From Marinobacter arenosus (GTDB lineage Bacteria; Pseudomonadota; Gammaproteobacteria; Pseudomonadales; Oleiphilaceae), in the NCBI RefSeq assembly GCF_019264345.1, contig NZ_JAHVAO010000001.1, forward strand, positions 1,426,001 through 1,490,000: a stretch of DNA of 64,000 bases. The letters run 5' to 3'. Positions 43,180 through 51,706 of the stretch are shown here, piece after piece. Each line of letters begins with the position of its first letter. The stretch's first letter is position 1. The position numbers and the translations under genes are program-made. Below the pieces are notes generated by a model. That model was not told the DNA's origin. It did not search any database and saw nothing but the letters and a program-made list of their open reading frames with translations.

Positions 43180-44502
43180 TCAGTCATAATTGAACCGCTC
43201 CGACAGGATACGATGAGAGGGCGTGCCCCTCTTGATCAGATGGGCTTCGACAATATCCATCATGATCGCCGGTCCGCACATCACGAAGACCCACTCGCTG
43301 AACTCGTTCTCTGAAAACACGCGATCAATCAGCGCTGCGTCTACGAAGCCCGTCTCTCCGTGCCAACCTTCCGGGGGCTCTGACAGCACATAGACTACGT
43401 CTTCCTCCCCCAACTCCTCACGATAGGCAATCTGGTCAACGAGGCGATTTCCGTAGATCAACGTCACCTTGCGCGGATCGCCGGTCAGGCGCATTTGCCT
43501 GAGAATGCCGAGCAGCGGAGCAAGGCCGACGCCACCGGCGATGAGCGCGACCCCGGGTTCAGCGCGACCATCGACAGTAAGATTCCCATAAGGGCCGTCC
43601 AGATAGGCGACGGTTTCAGCCTTGATCTGGCCAATGGTTCGTGTGAAGTCGCCAAGCTCTTTGATCATGAAAGCGACTCGCGGTCCGGCCGCCGGCGCGG
43701 AGCAGATGGAGAACGGGTTTTCGTTCATCGAGAAAGGGCTTTTCCCCACATTCAGCCAGGCAAATTGCCCAGCCTTGTAATTCAGACCACGATGACCGTC
43801 CGGTTCCACGGTCACCTCCCATTGCTTTGGCGTCAACTGCACAACGGAGCTCACCCGCCAGGGGCGTGCCTTCTGCAGAAGGGGAACCACCAGGTAAACG
43901 GCAAGCAGCGACCCGACCGCCAGTCCCGTCATGACCAGCCACACCCAGGTCATCGCCGGCTGCGAACCGTAACGCCCGGCGTAAACGGTATGATGCAACA
44001 GCAGAACCGCGATCAAGAGCGCGCCGAGCCCATGTAGCAGGCGCCATGTCTCGTATCTGTAGCCCAGTTGGGTGCGCCCTATGGCCATGACAACAAGGCC
44101 TGCAAGAAGCAGGTAGGCGGCAATGCCCGTCGACAGGTCGGAAAAATCGGTCGTGATCGTCAATTGGCGCGTGGGGTCCCACGGGCGGGGGCCGCCGGAC
44201 GGCGTCCCCTGGTAGAGAAGCGGGTGCAACAGAGCCAAGACCAGCGCCGTGCGAGCCATGATCTGGTGAAACCGCATGGTCACATCCATGCCGATGCCAT
44301 TTGAAATGGCCTTGAACCGGCCGGACAGGATGAATTCCATGAGGATCATCGAGAAGGCCAGGATGCCAAGGCCCGATGCCAGCTCCTGGTGGAATTGGCG
44401 CGGAGGCCCTCCGACCCACAGGGACAGGATCAACGGCAAGGTCACTGCGACAAGGTAAACAACGATCAAAAACAGTGGTTTCATCCGTTCAACCCGTTTC
44501 AT
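43180..44502 (-). CDS. Ferric-reductase-like transmembrane flavoprotein
   Basis: 440 residues. Residues about 1-210 contain six hydrophobic helices with paired His (MRFHQIMARTALVLALLHPL split, LLHGLG and LLHHTVYAG), the haem ligands of ferric-reductase-like domains. Residues about 215-440 form a ferredoxin-NADP reductase module with ENPFSICSAPA (FAD) and VMCGPAIMMDIVE (NAD). It moves electrons from NAD(P)H through haem across the membrane; acceptor unknown. The seventh codon is another possible ATG start. Confidence 0.88.
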   Translation of the reverse strand: MKRVERMKPLFLIVVYLVAVTLPLILSLWVGGPPRQFHQELASGLGILAFSMILMEFILSGRFKAISNGIGMDVTMRFHQIMARTALVLALLHPLLYQGTPSGGPRPWDPTRQLTITTDFSDLSTGIAAYLLLAGLVVMAIGRTQLGYRYETWRLLHGLGALLIAVLLLHHTVYAGRYGSQPAMTWVWLVMTGLAVGSLLAVYLVVPLLQKARPWRVSSVVQLTPKQWEVTVEPDGHRGLNYKAGQFAWLNVGKSPFSMNENPFSICSAPAAGPRVAFMIKELGDFTRTIGQIKAETVAYLDGPYGNLTVDGRAEPGVALIAGGVGLAPLLGILRQMRLTGDPRKVTLIYGNRLVDQIAYREELGEEDVVYVLSEPPEGWHGETGFVDAALIDRVFSENEFSEWVFVMCGPAIMMDIVEAHLIKRGTPSHRILSERFNYD

Positions 44503-44567
44503 GTCCGATGACGCTGTCGAACAGTTTCACCATCAGCGCGATGATTCGACGCGCCAGTAAAGAAACC

Positions 44568-45032
44568 TCAGAACACCCCCGTCGCGGCCAGCTCCCGGAT
44601 GATCTCAATCGTTTCAATATCTGTGGCCACATAGGCTTCGTGGAGATACTGGTCGTATGGCATCGCATCTCGCCCGTTCTCAATGCTCGCTGAGTGATAC
44701 CGGAAACGGACAAAAAGCGATCCCGGTTCCGGCTCTTCAATATCCATGACAAGGGTTGCGGCCGGAACCGTATCCGTTGGCAGCGTTCGGTACTCTATTC
44801 TTGCCTCCGACCAAAACGTGACTTCGTCAAACACCGCCAGCCCGGGCAGATTCAGGCACCGCTTCATATAGGCCGGTTTCTGCTCAATAATCTCGAATTC
44901 GTCAACGCCCACCAGGAACTTGTCTGGCCGCCGGGCCCGGAGCACCAACCCCTCCCACACCTGCTCCCTGGTCAGCATCGGCAGCTCGGGCTTTGTGAGG
45001 TCGTTTATCTGAACAATGTGCTCAAACGTCAT
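44568..45032 (-). CDS. DUF1857 / AtaL-like SRPBCC-fold protein
   Basis: 154 residues. DUF1857 pattern: MTFEHIVQINDLTKPELPML, TREQVWEGLVLRARRPDKFL and SLFVRFRYHSASIENGRDAMPYDQ(Y). The family has the lipid-binding SRPBCC (START-like) fold; function unknown. AGGAG lies 5 nt before the ATG. It is upstream of the ferric-reductase-like gene by 65 bp on the same strand, so the two could be cotranscribed. Confidence 0.88.
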   Translation of the reverse strand: MTFEHIVQINDLTKPELPMLTREQVWEGLVLRARRPDKFLVGVDEFEIIEQKPAYMKRCLNLPGLAVFDEVTFWSEARIEYRTLPTDTVPAATLVMDIEEPEPGSLFVRFRYHSASIENGRDAMPYDQYLHEAYVATDIETIEIIRELAATGVF

Positions 45033-45205
45033 TTGGTCTCCTGTCTGCCGATATCATTGATCAGTCAGCACTGTGCCATACCCTTCCGGTCAGGCGGGAA
45101 AGGTACAGGACCGGCCATCGGAAGGTTTTCTCTCCTCCAGACTAGGACAGATACCCGCTTGGTGCCTGTGCCAGCAAGCAGGAAATTGCAGGCTCGCCCT
45201 GATCG

Positions 45206-45598
45206 TCAGTTGCGTTCCTTCAAAACCGAGTAGATGCTCCGAACGGCGGCAATGTCTGACGCGTTCGATTCGATCAGATTCTCCAGCAGTTCCAGAACCC
45301 GCTTCTCATCGTTACTTCGAAGACCCGGCCAGAACACGTAGGGAACGACATCCGGATTCCGGATGTAGAAAAGCGCGGCTTCCTCCGGTTTGTTGATATC
45401 GCCCCGAAGGCCGACGATGAATCGCTGCCCGTCTTTGTCCACCAGCGTGACTACCAGCGAATTTTCAGACGGCACGTCCCGAACGTCACCAACGGTGATG
45501 GGCGCCTCCAGAGCCGGGACGGACGTAATGTAATACTGGACACCGATAGCCCCCAGAAGGACAACGATCAGTGCCGCCAGGGCAATCGATTTCATCAT
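45206..45598 (-). CDS. Small protein with one N-terminal helix
   Basis: 130 residues. An N-terminal anchor (SIALAALIVVLLGAIGVQYY, residues 4-23) is followed by a soluble domain with VTLVDKDGQRFIVGLRGDIN and VLELLENLIESNASDIAAVR. Probably periplasmic and membrane-bound. Two consecutive ATG codons start it; the ribosome site is poor. It lies between the DUF1857 and DASS genes. I do not recognise the family. Confidence 0.72.
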   Translation of the reverse strand: MMKSIALAALIVVLLGAIGVQYYITSVPALEAPITVGDVRDVPSENSLVVTLVDKDGQRFIVGLRGDINKPEEAALFYIRNPDVVPYVFWPGLRSNDEKRVLELLENLIESNASDIAAVRSIYSVLKERN

Positions 45599-45664
45599 GG
45601 TAACCGTCCGAATGGATTAAACAGGTAATTCGATGATCTCGCCCGCCACACCGTTTTCGGTCAA

Positions 45665-45681
45665 CGCCAGTTACCCTGGCG
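45665..45681. terminator. Hairpin after the DASS transporter gene
   Basis: CGCCAG-TTACC-CTGGCG, a 6-bp stem with 5-nt loop 17 bp after the DASS stop on the minus strand. The following sequence is only weakly U-rich. Confidence 0.4.
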
Positions 45682-45697
45682 GTGCGGACGATGCGGC

Positions 45698-47149
45698 TCA
45701 TTGCAGGGTGAAGACAAACCCCAGCAAACCGTAGCTGAGCAGTGTCACCACCATAATCGCCAGAATATTCAGTGCAAAACCGGCACTGATCATATCCGAG
45801 ATTCGCATGTGGCCACTGGAAAAAACAATGGCGTTGGGCGGCGTTGCCACCGGCATCATGAAGGCACAACTGGCGGCGATGGCAGCCGGTACCGTCAGCA
45901 GAAGCACCGACATATCCTGGGACACGGCCAGGGCACCCAGCAGCGGCAGGAAAGCCGCCGCCGTCGCGGTATTGCTGGTCACTTCCGTGAGAAAAATGAT
46001 GACCCCAACGACCAGCACAACAATCGCCAGCGTTGGCAACTGATCCGCCGCTGACAGAGACTGTGCAATCCATTCCGCCAGACCAGAACTGCTGATCACA
46101 CCCGCCATGGCCAGTCCGCCGCCGAACAGGAGCAGTACGCCCCATGGCAGGCGTTGCGCCGTCTCCCAATCCAGCAAAAACACACGCTGTTGGAGATTCA
46201 CCGGAATCAGGAACATGACGATGGCGGCTGCTATGGCGATGCCCGTATCGCTGAGCCAGGGCATCAACCCGTCCGCCAGTAGCGGCCTGAAAATCCAGGC
46301 CGCCGCCGTCATGACAAACACCAGGGCCACCAGCTTTTCACCTTTTTGCAGAGGTCCGAGGGCAGTCAGTTCGCCCTCAATCGTGTCAGCGCTGCCTGCC
46401 TGGTTGCCCAGCCCGAAATCCCGACGGCTCAGCCACCCCCAGATCAACAACAGCATCACCAGAGAGACCGGAACCCCCAGCATCATCCACTGGGCGAAAC
46501 CGATGGAGATACCCTGGCTTTCGCTCAGATACGCCGCCAGCAACGCATTGGGCGGTGTACCGATCAGGGTGGCGATTCCCCCCACGCTGGAGGAGTAGGC
46601 AATGGCCAGAAGCAGGGCCGTCGCATATCGACGCACCCCCTCTTCGTTGGACGACTCCACCATCGCAATGACCGAGAGGGCAATCGGCAGCATCATGATG
46701 GAGGTGGCGGTGTTGCTCACCCACATACTCAGAAACGCGGTGGCAATCATGAACCCCGCGATCTGACGTCGCGGCTTGTAACCCACGCGTTTGAGGATGA
46801 TCAGTGCGATACGCCGGTGCAGGTTCCAGCGCTGCATCGCCAGGCTCAGGGTGAACCCGCCCAGGAACAGGAAGATGATCGGGTTGGCAAAGGGGGTTGT
46901 GGCGCTCCGGATATCACCAAGTCCGAGGGCCGGTATCAGGACAATCGGCACCAACGCCGTTGCCGGGATAGGAATGGCCTCGGTGGCCCACCAGGTCGCC
47001 ATCAGCAACATCAGCCCGAGTGCCGCCCAGGCCTGCGGCGACATCCCCTCCGGGGCGGGAAGGGCCAGAGTGATCAGCAGGAACAGTGGGCCAAGAATCA
47101 GGCCGATCACCCTGCCCCTTGAGGGGCGATCAGAGTCGCGATCGCTCAA
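45698..47149 (-). CDS. DASS (SLC13) family anion:Na+ symporter
   Basis: 483 residues with 11-12 hydrophobic helices. Both substrate and sodium loops are visible: VGGIATLIGTPPNALL and VATPPNAIVFSSGH, and SNT-type motifs SNTATSIMMLPI and TEVTSNTATAAAFLP. It imports dicarboxylates, sulfate or similar anions; substrate is not assignable. The start codon is TTG at 47149, overlapping the SlyD stop as TTGA, so translation is coupled to slyD. An unusual pairing of a chaperone gene and a transporter gene. Confidence 0.92.
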   Translation of the reverse strand: MSDRDSDRPSRGRVIGLILGPLFLLITLALPAPEGMSPQAWAALGLMLLMATWWATEAIPIPATALVPIVLIPALGLGDIRSATTPFANPIIFLFLGGFTLSLAMQRWNLHRRIALIILKRVGYKPRRQIAGFMIATAFLSMWVSNTATSIMMLPIALSVIAMVESSNEEGVRRYATALLLAIAYSSSVGGIATLIGTPPNALLAAYLSESQGISIGFAQWMMLGVPVSLVMLLLIWGWLSRRDFGLGNQAGSADTIEGELTALGPLQKGEKLVALVFVMTAAAWIFRPLLADGLMPWLSDTGIAIAAAIVMFLIPVNLQQRVFLLDWETAQRLPWGVLLLFGGGLAMAGVISSSGLAEWIAQSLSAADQLPTLAIVVLVVGVIIFLTEVTSNTATAAAFLPLLGALAVSQDMSVLLLTVPAAIAASCAFMMPVATPPNAIVFSSGHMRISDMISAGFALNILAIMVVTLLSYGLLGFVFTLQ

Positions 47150-47628
47150 TGATGATGCCCACCCGGCCCATGCACATGGCCGTGCGCGATCTCTTGCGGA
47201 TCGGCAGCGCGCACTTCAAGGATTTCGATATCAAAGGTCAGGGTTTTACCGGCCATCGGATGATTGGTGTCGACATCGGCAAACTTGTGGCCGACCTTGG
47301 CAACCACCACATGGCGCGGGCCCTGCTCGGTTCGCACCTGGGCGATCATGCCCTTCTTCCAGCGTTTGGCCCCCATCAAATGCTTGATCGGCACGCGCTG
47401 AACGGCATCTTCCTTGCGCGGCCCGTAGGCTTTATCCGGCGTGACGGTAACGCTGAAGGTATCGCCGGCGTCGCGGCCTTCCAGGGCTTCTTCCAGGCCC
47501 CGGATAACCCCGCCGTGACCATGCAGGTAGGCGTTCGGCTCGCCACCGTGGGAGTCTTCAATGACGTTGCCCTGGTCATCACGAACGCTGTAGTGAAACA
47601 AAACGACTTGGTTCTTTTCGATTGGCAT
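47146..47628 (-). CDS. slyD: FKBP-type peptidyl-prolyl isomerase, SlyD
   Basis: 160 residues. FKBP halves (VVLFHYSVRDDQGNVIEDS and the C-terminal LTFDIEILEVR) enclose an insert-in-flap domain (YGPRKEDAVQRVPIKHLM). The C-terminus HGHVHGPGGHHH is the nickel-binding tail. It isomerises X-Pro bonds and delivers metals to enzymes such as hydrogenase. It lies 97 bp downstream of a PAAR gene and overlaps the DASS gene. Confidence 0.94.
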   Translation of the reverse strand: MPIEKNQVVLFHYSVRDDQGNVIEDSHGGEPNAYLHGHGGVIRGLEEALEGRDAGDTFSVTVTPDKAYGPRKEDAVQRVPIKHLMGAKRWKKGMIAQVRTEQGPRHVVVAKVGHKFADVDTNHPMAGKTLTFDIEILEVRAADPQEIAHGHVHGPGGHHH

Positions 47629-47724
47629 AGGGTTCTCTGCGACGGTTCAAGATGCGCCATTATAACCTGTGGTGACCTTGGCTCCAGCGGCGAGCCAACA
47701 GACAACCAGGCGCGAGTGTGTGTA

Positions 47725-48015
47725 TCATTCACCAATAACAACGCTACCGCTGCCAACGGTGACGCCGCCGCAGGAAACCGCACTGCCCGTCACCGCAGCG
47801 GGCATACCATTGATCAACACCGTTGAAGACCCAGCGCCTATGGTGCGCGGATGGGCAGAATGCTTGGGTTTGGAGTGCGGTGCGAGAGGATCGCCAACGC
47901 GGGCAACGGGTTTACCGTCAATCAGCACATCGGGGGAGCCGCCGATTACCGGCGTGGGTGGAAAACCCTGGTGATCGGTTCCCAGATCACCCAACAGCAC
48001 AACGTTCTTGCTCAT
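47725..48015 (-). CDS. PAAR-domain protein, orphan
   Basis: 96 residues, a whole PAAR domain: GDLGTDHQGFPPTPVIGGSP, VLIDGKPVARVGDPL, HPRTIGAGSSTVLINGMPAA, TGSAVSCGGVTVGSGSV. PAAR proteins cap the spike of the type VI secretion machine with a zinc-bound tip and may carry effectors. No vgrG, hcp, tss or effector gene is visible in the 64 kb, so this is an orphan tip. AAGGA is 8 nt before the ATG. It precedes slyD on the same strand. Confidence 0.93.
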   Translation of the reverse strand: MSKNVVLLGDLGTDHQGFPPTPVIGGSPDVLIDGKPVARVGDPLAPHSKPKHSAHPRTIGAGSSTVLINGMPAAVTGSAVSCGGVTVGSGSVVIGE

Positions 48016-48216
48016 TCCCTGGTTCCTTCTGTCCTTGAAGCATTATCCATATTGGCCAAGGGTGCCTTCACTGGCCCCCAACGCGCTCATGGTAAACAAA
48101 GCCTCGCCAATACCCAAGCTTTCGCGCCTTGGAAAATCGCCGGGGTGGGCAGGTGGGCAAACCGTTATCGTCGCCCCAGCCATCAGCATCAACAAGACGT
48201 TGCCTCCGATACCATC

Positions 48217-48999
48217 TCAGCCATGCCAATACGCCTTGCTGGCTTCGTCCATCGGAAAGAAATGCTCGATCCGCAAGTTCTGGGCGGTAACATCCAGGGG
48301 CGTGCCGATGGTTGCGATGGTGGAGAAGATCCGGAGTGTTTGGTCCCCGAGGTTCAGGGTGAAGGGAATCGCCGGGTAGTCCAGGTGTTCCACCACGTGG
48401 CTTTTCCAGTTCTGCGGGACGCCCGGCACCGTCAGGGCCTGCTCCAGCAACCGGTTGGGCTGGTCCCGGAAGGGGCCGGCGAGATGCTCATGGTAAACCC
48501 GCTGCAGCATGTGGCAGGCGATGTTCTCCCAGTCGCCCACGAAGGGTTTGATGCCCGTTTCATCAAGCAGCGACAGCAGAAAGTTGGGCCGGGCCGGAAA
48601 CTGGGCGCCCAGCTGCACCATTCTTGCCATCATCGCCTGCATGGCCTCGTTAGCCATCACCAGATAATACTCGTGGTCGAACACCACCGCCGGGTACGGC
48701 AAATGCCCCCGCAACAGGTGCTCAAGCGCCTCCCTGATCATGGCCATGCCGGGCGCGCTCAAATCCTGGTCGGAGTAGACCTGGCTGTACCCCGCCGCCG
48801 ACAGCAGGCGGTTGGTTCCGGCCAGGTCCGTCTGCAGCATCTGCGCCAGATGCAGAACCATGCCTTTGCTGGGCTTGCTGCGGCCGGTTTCCAGAAAGCT
48901 GATGTGCTTTGACGACACTTCGCACGCCAGTGCGAAATCCATCTGGCTCAGGCGCTTGCCCTGCCGCATTTCTCTGAACAGCGTTCCGAAGGCGCTCAT
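48217..48999 (-). CDS. XRE-family regulator with MmyB-like ligand domain
   Basis: 260 residues. Residues about 5-62 are an XRE HTH (GKRLSQMDFALACEVSSKHI and FLETGRSKPSKGMVLHLAQML). The rest matches the MmyB-like ligand-binding domain (PYPAVVFDHEYYLVMANEAM, then LRIFSTIATIGTPLDVTAQN). Members sense small, often fatty-acid-like molecules. ATG 48999 has AGGGA upstream; the frame from 49014 is 5 codons longer. A perfect 7-3-7 palindrome lies 60 bp upstream, in the divergent spacer. Confidence 0.9.
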   Translation of the reverse strand: MSAFGTLFREMRQGKRLSQMDFALACEVSSKHISFLETGRSKPSKGMVLHLAQMLQTDLAGTNRLLSAAGYSQVYSDQDLSAPGMAMIREALEHLLRGHLPYPAVVFDHEYYLVMANEAMQAMMARMVQLGAQFPARPNFLLSLLDETGIKPFVGDWENIACHMLQRVYHEHLAGPFRDQPNRLLEQALTVPGVPQNWKSHVVEHLDYPAIPFTLNLGDQTLRIFSTIATIGTPLDVTAQNLRIEHFFPMDEASKAYWHG

Positions 49000-49058
49000 T
49001 GGGTTCCCTGTCAATTCCGAGTGTTCACCGATTATCCTTGCCGAAGGTAGGCCGCACC

Positions 49059-49075
49059 ATTACCTCACAGGTAAT
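49059..49075. promoter_or_regulatory. Perfect 7-3-7 palindrome ATTACCT-CAC-AGGTAAT
   Basis: A 17-bp operator-like site between the divergent XRE gene (starts 48999) and a small membrane protein (starts 49150). Its position and symmetry fit autoregulation by the XRE dimer and control of the neighbour. Confidence 0.6.
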
Positions 49076-49149
49076 TGAGACGATCACCGCCCGGGTAGAA
49101 GCTTTGTAGCGTAGTCCAACCCATTGCGAAACCCGATTGAGGTGATCCT

Positions 49150-49557
49150 ATGAAAAACGTCGTCCGTCAATTCAGTGTGAAGCAAATCATCCTGAGCGAT
49201 GTCTTCCTCTCCACGCCCCTGGCCCTGGCGCTCATCCTGGCCGCAGGGCCGATTGCCCAGTGGGCAGGCGGCCCCGGCGCCACCTTCTACCTGGTGGTCG
49301 GCATTGTGATGCTGCTGTGGTGCGTCGACATGGCCGCCATGGCCTTCAATGAACGGTGGCGGGAGACATACTTAAACCTGATGATTGTTGTGGATGTAGC
49401 CTGGGCCCTGTTGTCCCTTGCCCTGATGGTGTGGTTCGCGGAGAGCCTGCAGCCCCTGGGCTGGGCGCTGTTCGCCCTGAACGTGCTGGTTCCGCTGGAC
49501 ATGGCGTGGATGAAGCGGGTGGCGGCCGGTAAACCGCACCAGCCTGCGTTCAGATAA
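49150..49557 (+). CDS. Four-helix membrane protein next to the XRE regulator
   Basis: 135 residues with four hydrophobic segments (about 20-38, 44-64, 76-97, 100-118) and a basic C-terminus. GAGGTGATCCT precedes the ATG. The palindrome at 49059-49075 lies between it and the divergent XRE gene, so it is the likely regulated target. Not recognised as a named family. Confidence 0.8.
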   Translation: MKNVVRQFSVKQIILSDVFLSTPLALALILAAGPIAQWAGGPGATFYLVVGIVMLLWCVDMAAMAFNERWRETYLNLMIVVDVAWALLSLALMVWFAESLQPLGWALFALNVLVPLDMAWMKRVAAGKPHQPAFR

Positions 49558-49581
49558 GGCCTCGTTCTTGGCGCTGAAAAC

Positions 49582-49612
49582 GTGTGGCTGCGCGTTCCCC
49601 CGCCAGCCACAC
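49582..49612. terminator. Stem-loop between convergent membrane-protein and radD genes
   Basis: GTGTGGCTG and CAGCCACAC pair perfectly over 9 bp around 13 nt, 25 bp after the membrane protein stop. No T-run. Confidence 0.5.
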
Positions 49613-49654
49613 ACGCGTTCGGCGCGTGCGCACAGACTTACCCGTTAAGAGGCC

Positions 49655-51445
49655 TCACACCTCGTTCGCCTTCCGATAGTGGCCCTGATAATCAAAGATC
49701 CGTTCCTGCACCTGCCAATAGTGCTTCTGCTTGCGGGCAATCACAAAGTCCGGTGCCGACAACAAGGCCTGCATCTCAAGCACCTCACCCGCCCTGCTGA
49801 AGGTCTTCGGCGCCTGGCTGTTCGCGAAGCGACGGCCGAAGAGTCTGTTAAAGACGATGCGCTGCGCCGGCTTGCTGAAATCGAACGACTCGCTGAGTTC
49901 CTCCCCATCCTCACCGTGATAGGTGATCCTCAGTGTGCCGTCGGTTTTGCCGGTCGACGTGCTTAACGTGATCCCGGCGCAACGGATCACCATGGCATCC
50001 TTGAGTTTCAGGGCGTCTCGTAACTGATCATCCGGATCGATCATGGCCTTGTGACACTGGTTACAGTTGCGGGCCGCGATATCGTTCTCGCCGCCGCAGT
50101 GCGGACACTCCTTGAACCGAAAACGGTAATCGCACTGTTCAGGGCGCCCGCGCTGCCCGGCCGGCCCATCCTCGTCCGCAGGTTCCAAAAGCCCCTGACA
50201 ACGGCGCCCGTAATGCTCGATCACGCGGCCGTCACTGTCCGTTTTGCCCCAGAAGATATTGGCAAACCCACAGCCCGGGCAGAACACCTGCACCGGCTCG
50301 CTGTCGGGGTTCGGTTTCGGCTCACCCACCTCCGGGTGATGCAGGTTCACGCTGTTGCCCGCGTAATCAATCACCAGGCAATCCTTTTTGCCGTCGTCCA
50401 GGCGAAGCCCGCGGCCCACAATCTGCTGATACAGGCTGACCGACTGGGTAGGCCGAAGAATGGCAATGACGTCCACATGGGGCGCATCAAAGCCCGTGGT
50501 CAGCACGGACACATTCACCAGATACTTCAACTGCCGCTGTTTGAAGCGCTGGATCAGCAGATCCCGATCTTTCAGATCGGTCGCGCCGGTCACCAGGGCG
50601 GTCTGGTTTTCCGGCAGATAGCCGGTGATCTCCCGGGCATGGTCCACCGTGGCCGCAAAGATCATCACCCCCTGGCGCTCAGTGGCCAGCTCCATCACCT
50701 GCTCGATGATGGCACGGGTCACACGCTTGTGTTTGCTCAGCAGCTGGTTGACGTCCTTCTCGGCGTATTCGCCAAAGCGATCCTGAGCCAGCGCGGAGAA
50801 ATCGTATTGCGCGACCGCCGCGTTCACCAGCTCGGGTTTGGTGAGATACCCCCGGTTGATCATGTAGCTCAACGGCAGTTCGTAGATGCAGTGCTGGAAG
50901 GGCTTATCCTGCTCGTCACCCGAGCCGCGAACAAAGCCCCGGTAGTGATAGCGATAGATCCAGCCCATGGCCAGACGATAAGGCGTGGCGGTGAGCCCGA
51001 GCACCTTGAGGGCATCATTCTGTTGCCGCAGCAGCTCGATGATCCGCTGGTACTGACTGGTTTCCTCGCCACTGACCCGATGGCATTCATCGATGATGAC
51101 CAGCGAGTATTCATCCCGGAACTGATCCAGATTCGCGGCTACCGACTGCACGCTGGCAAAGGTGACCTGATGCCGGTTTTCCTTACGCTTGAGCCCGGCG
51201 GAGAAGACGCCGCCCTCTAACCCATAGCTCTGGTACTTGGCGTGGTTCTGCTCCACCAGCTCTTTTACATGGGTGAGTACCAGAATTTTGCGGCGGGCAA
51301 GGCGGGCCAGCTCGGCAATGACCAGGCTTTTGCCCGCACCGGTGGGCAGCACAATAACAGCCGACTCATCGGACTGGCGGAAGTGCCTCAACGTGGCATC
51401 GACCGCTTCCTGCTGGTAAGGCCGCAGCTTGAAAGGCGCATTCAT
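49655..51445 (-). CDS. radD: RadD (YejH) superfamily 2 helicase
   Basis: 596 residues, closely patterned on E. coli Rad[17 protein letters not shown], Walker A PTGAGKS (34-40), DECH at 119-122, [36 protein letters not shown], and a C-terminal zinc region ([23 protein letters not shown]). RadD is an ATPase that aids DNA repair and RecA-mediated strand exchange. No ribosome site is obvious. Convergent with the membrane-protein gene and divergent from the TPR protein across 261 bp. Confidence 0.95.
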   Translation of the reverse strand: MNAPFKLRPYQQEAVDATLRHFRQSDESAVIVLPTGAGKSLVIAELARLARRKILVLTHVKELVEQNHAKYQSYGLEGGVFSAGLKRKENRHQVTFASVQSVAANLDQFRDEYSLVIIDECHRVSGEETSQYQRIIELLRQQNDALKVLGLTATPYRLAMGWIYRYHYRGFVRGSGDEQDKPFQHCIYELPLSYMINRGYLTKPELVNAAVAQYDFSALAQDRFGEYAEKDVNQLLSKHKRVTRAIIEQVMELATERQGVMIFAATVDHAREITGYLPENQTALVTGATDLKDRDLLIQRFKQRQLKYLVNVSVLTTGFDAPHVDVIAILRPTQSVSLYQQIVGRGLRLDDGKKDCLVIDYAGNSVNLHHPEVGEPKPNPDSEPVQVFCPGCGFANIFWGKTDSDGRVIEHYGRRCQGLLEPADEDGPAGQRGRPEQCDYRFRFKECPHCGGENDIAARNCNQCHKAMIDPDDQLRDALKLKDAMVIRCAGITLSTSTGKTDGTLRITYHGEDGEELSESFDFSKPAQRIVFNRLFGRRFANSQAPKTFSRAGEVLEMQALLSAPDFVIARKQKHYWQVQERIFDYQGHYRKANEV

Positions 51446-51621
51446 TCGCAGTGCTTAATCGCTATCAGGAGGAGAGGGCGGTCATACTAGCAAATGCAGC
51501 TGCCGTTGCCTGTGAGCCATCCATAAATCCGTCCCGGTTTTTTCATCACCCGAAGCAGACCTGTCGCTGTTAAATCAGCCAGGAAAGGACTAAATTTGAG
51601 GTGATAAGCTGCGCATGCAGA

Positions 51622-51634
51622 GCCAGTAACTGGC
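51622..51634. promoter_or_regulatory. Palindrome GCCAGT-A-ACTGGC upstream of the TPR protein
   Basis: A perfect 13-bp inverted repeat, 73 bp upstream of the TPR protein start. Possible operator or leader hairpin; the remaining 240 bp of this spacer hold no gene that I can see. Confidence 0.35.
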
Positions 51635-51706
51635 AGTTCGTATTCAGACTCTGACCGGAGTAGACATGCCGGCTCCACCCGTAATACGGTCCACTGGAGT
51701 CATGTC

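Noticed and set aside
47725..48015. A type VI secretion cluster around the PAAR gene
   Set aside because: No VgrG, Hcp, sheath, ATPase or effector-like gene lies within the window.
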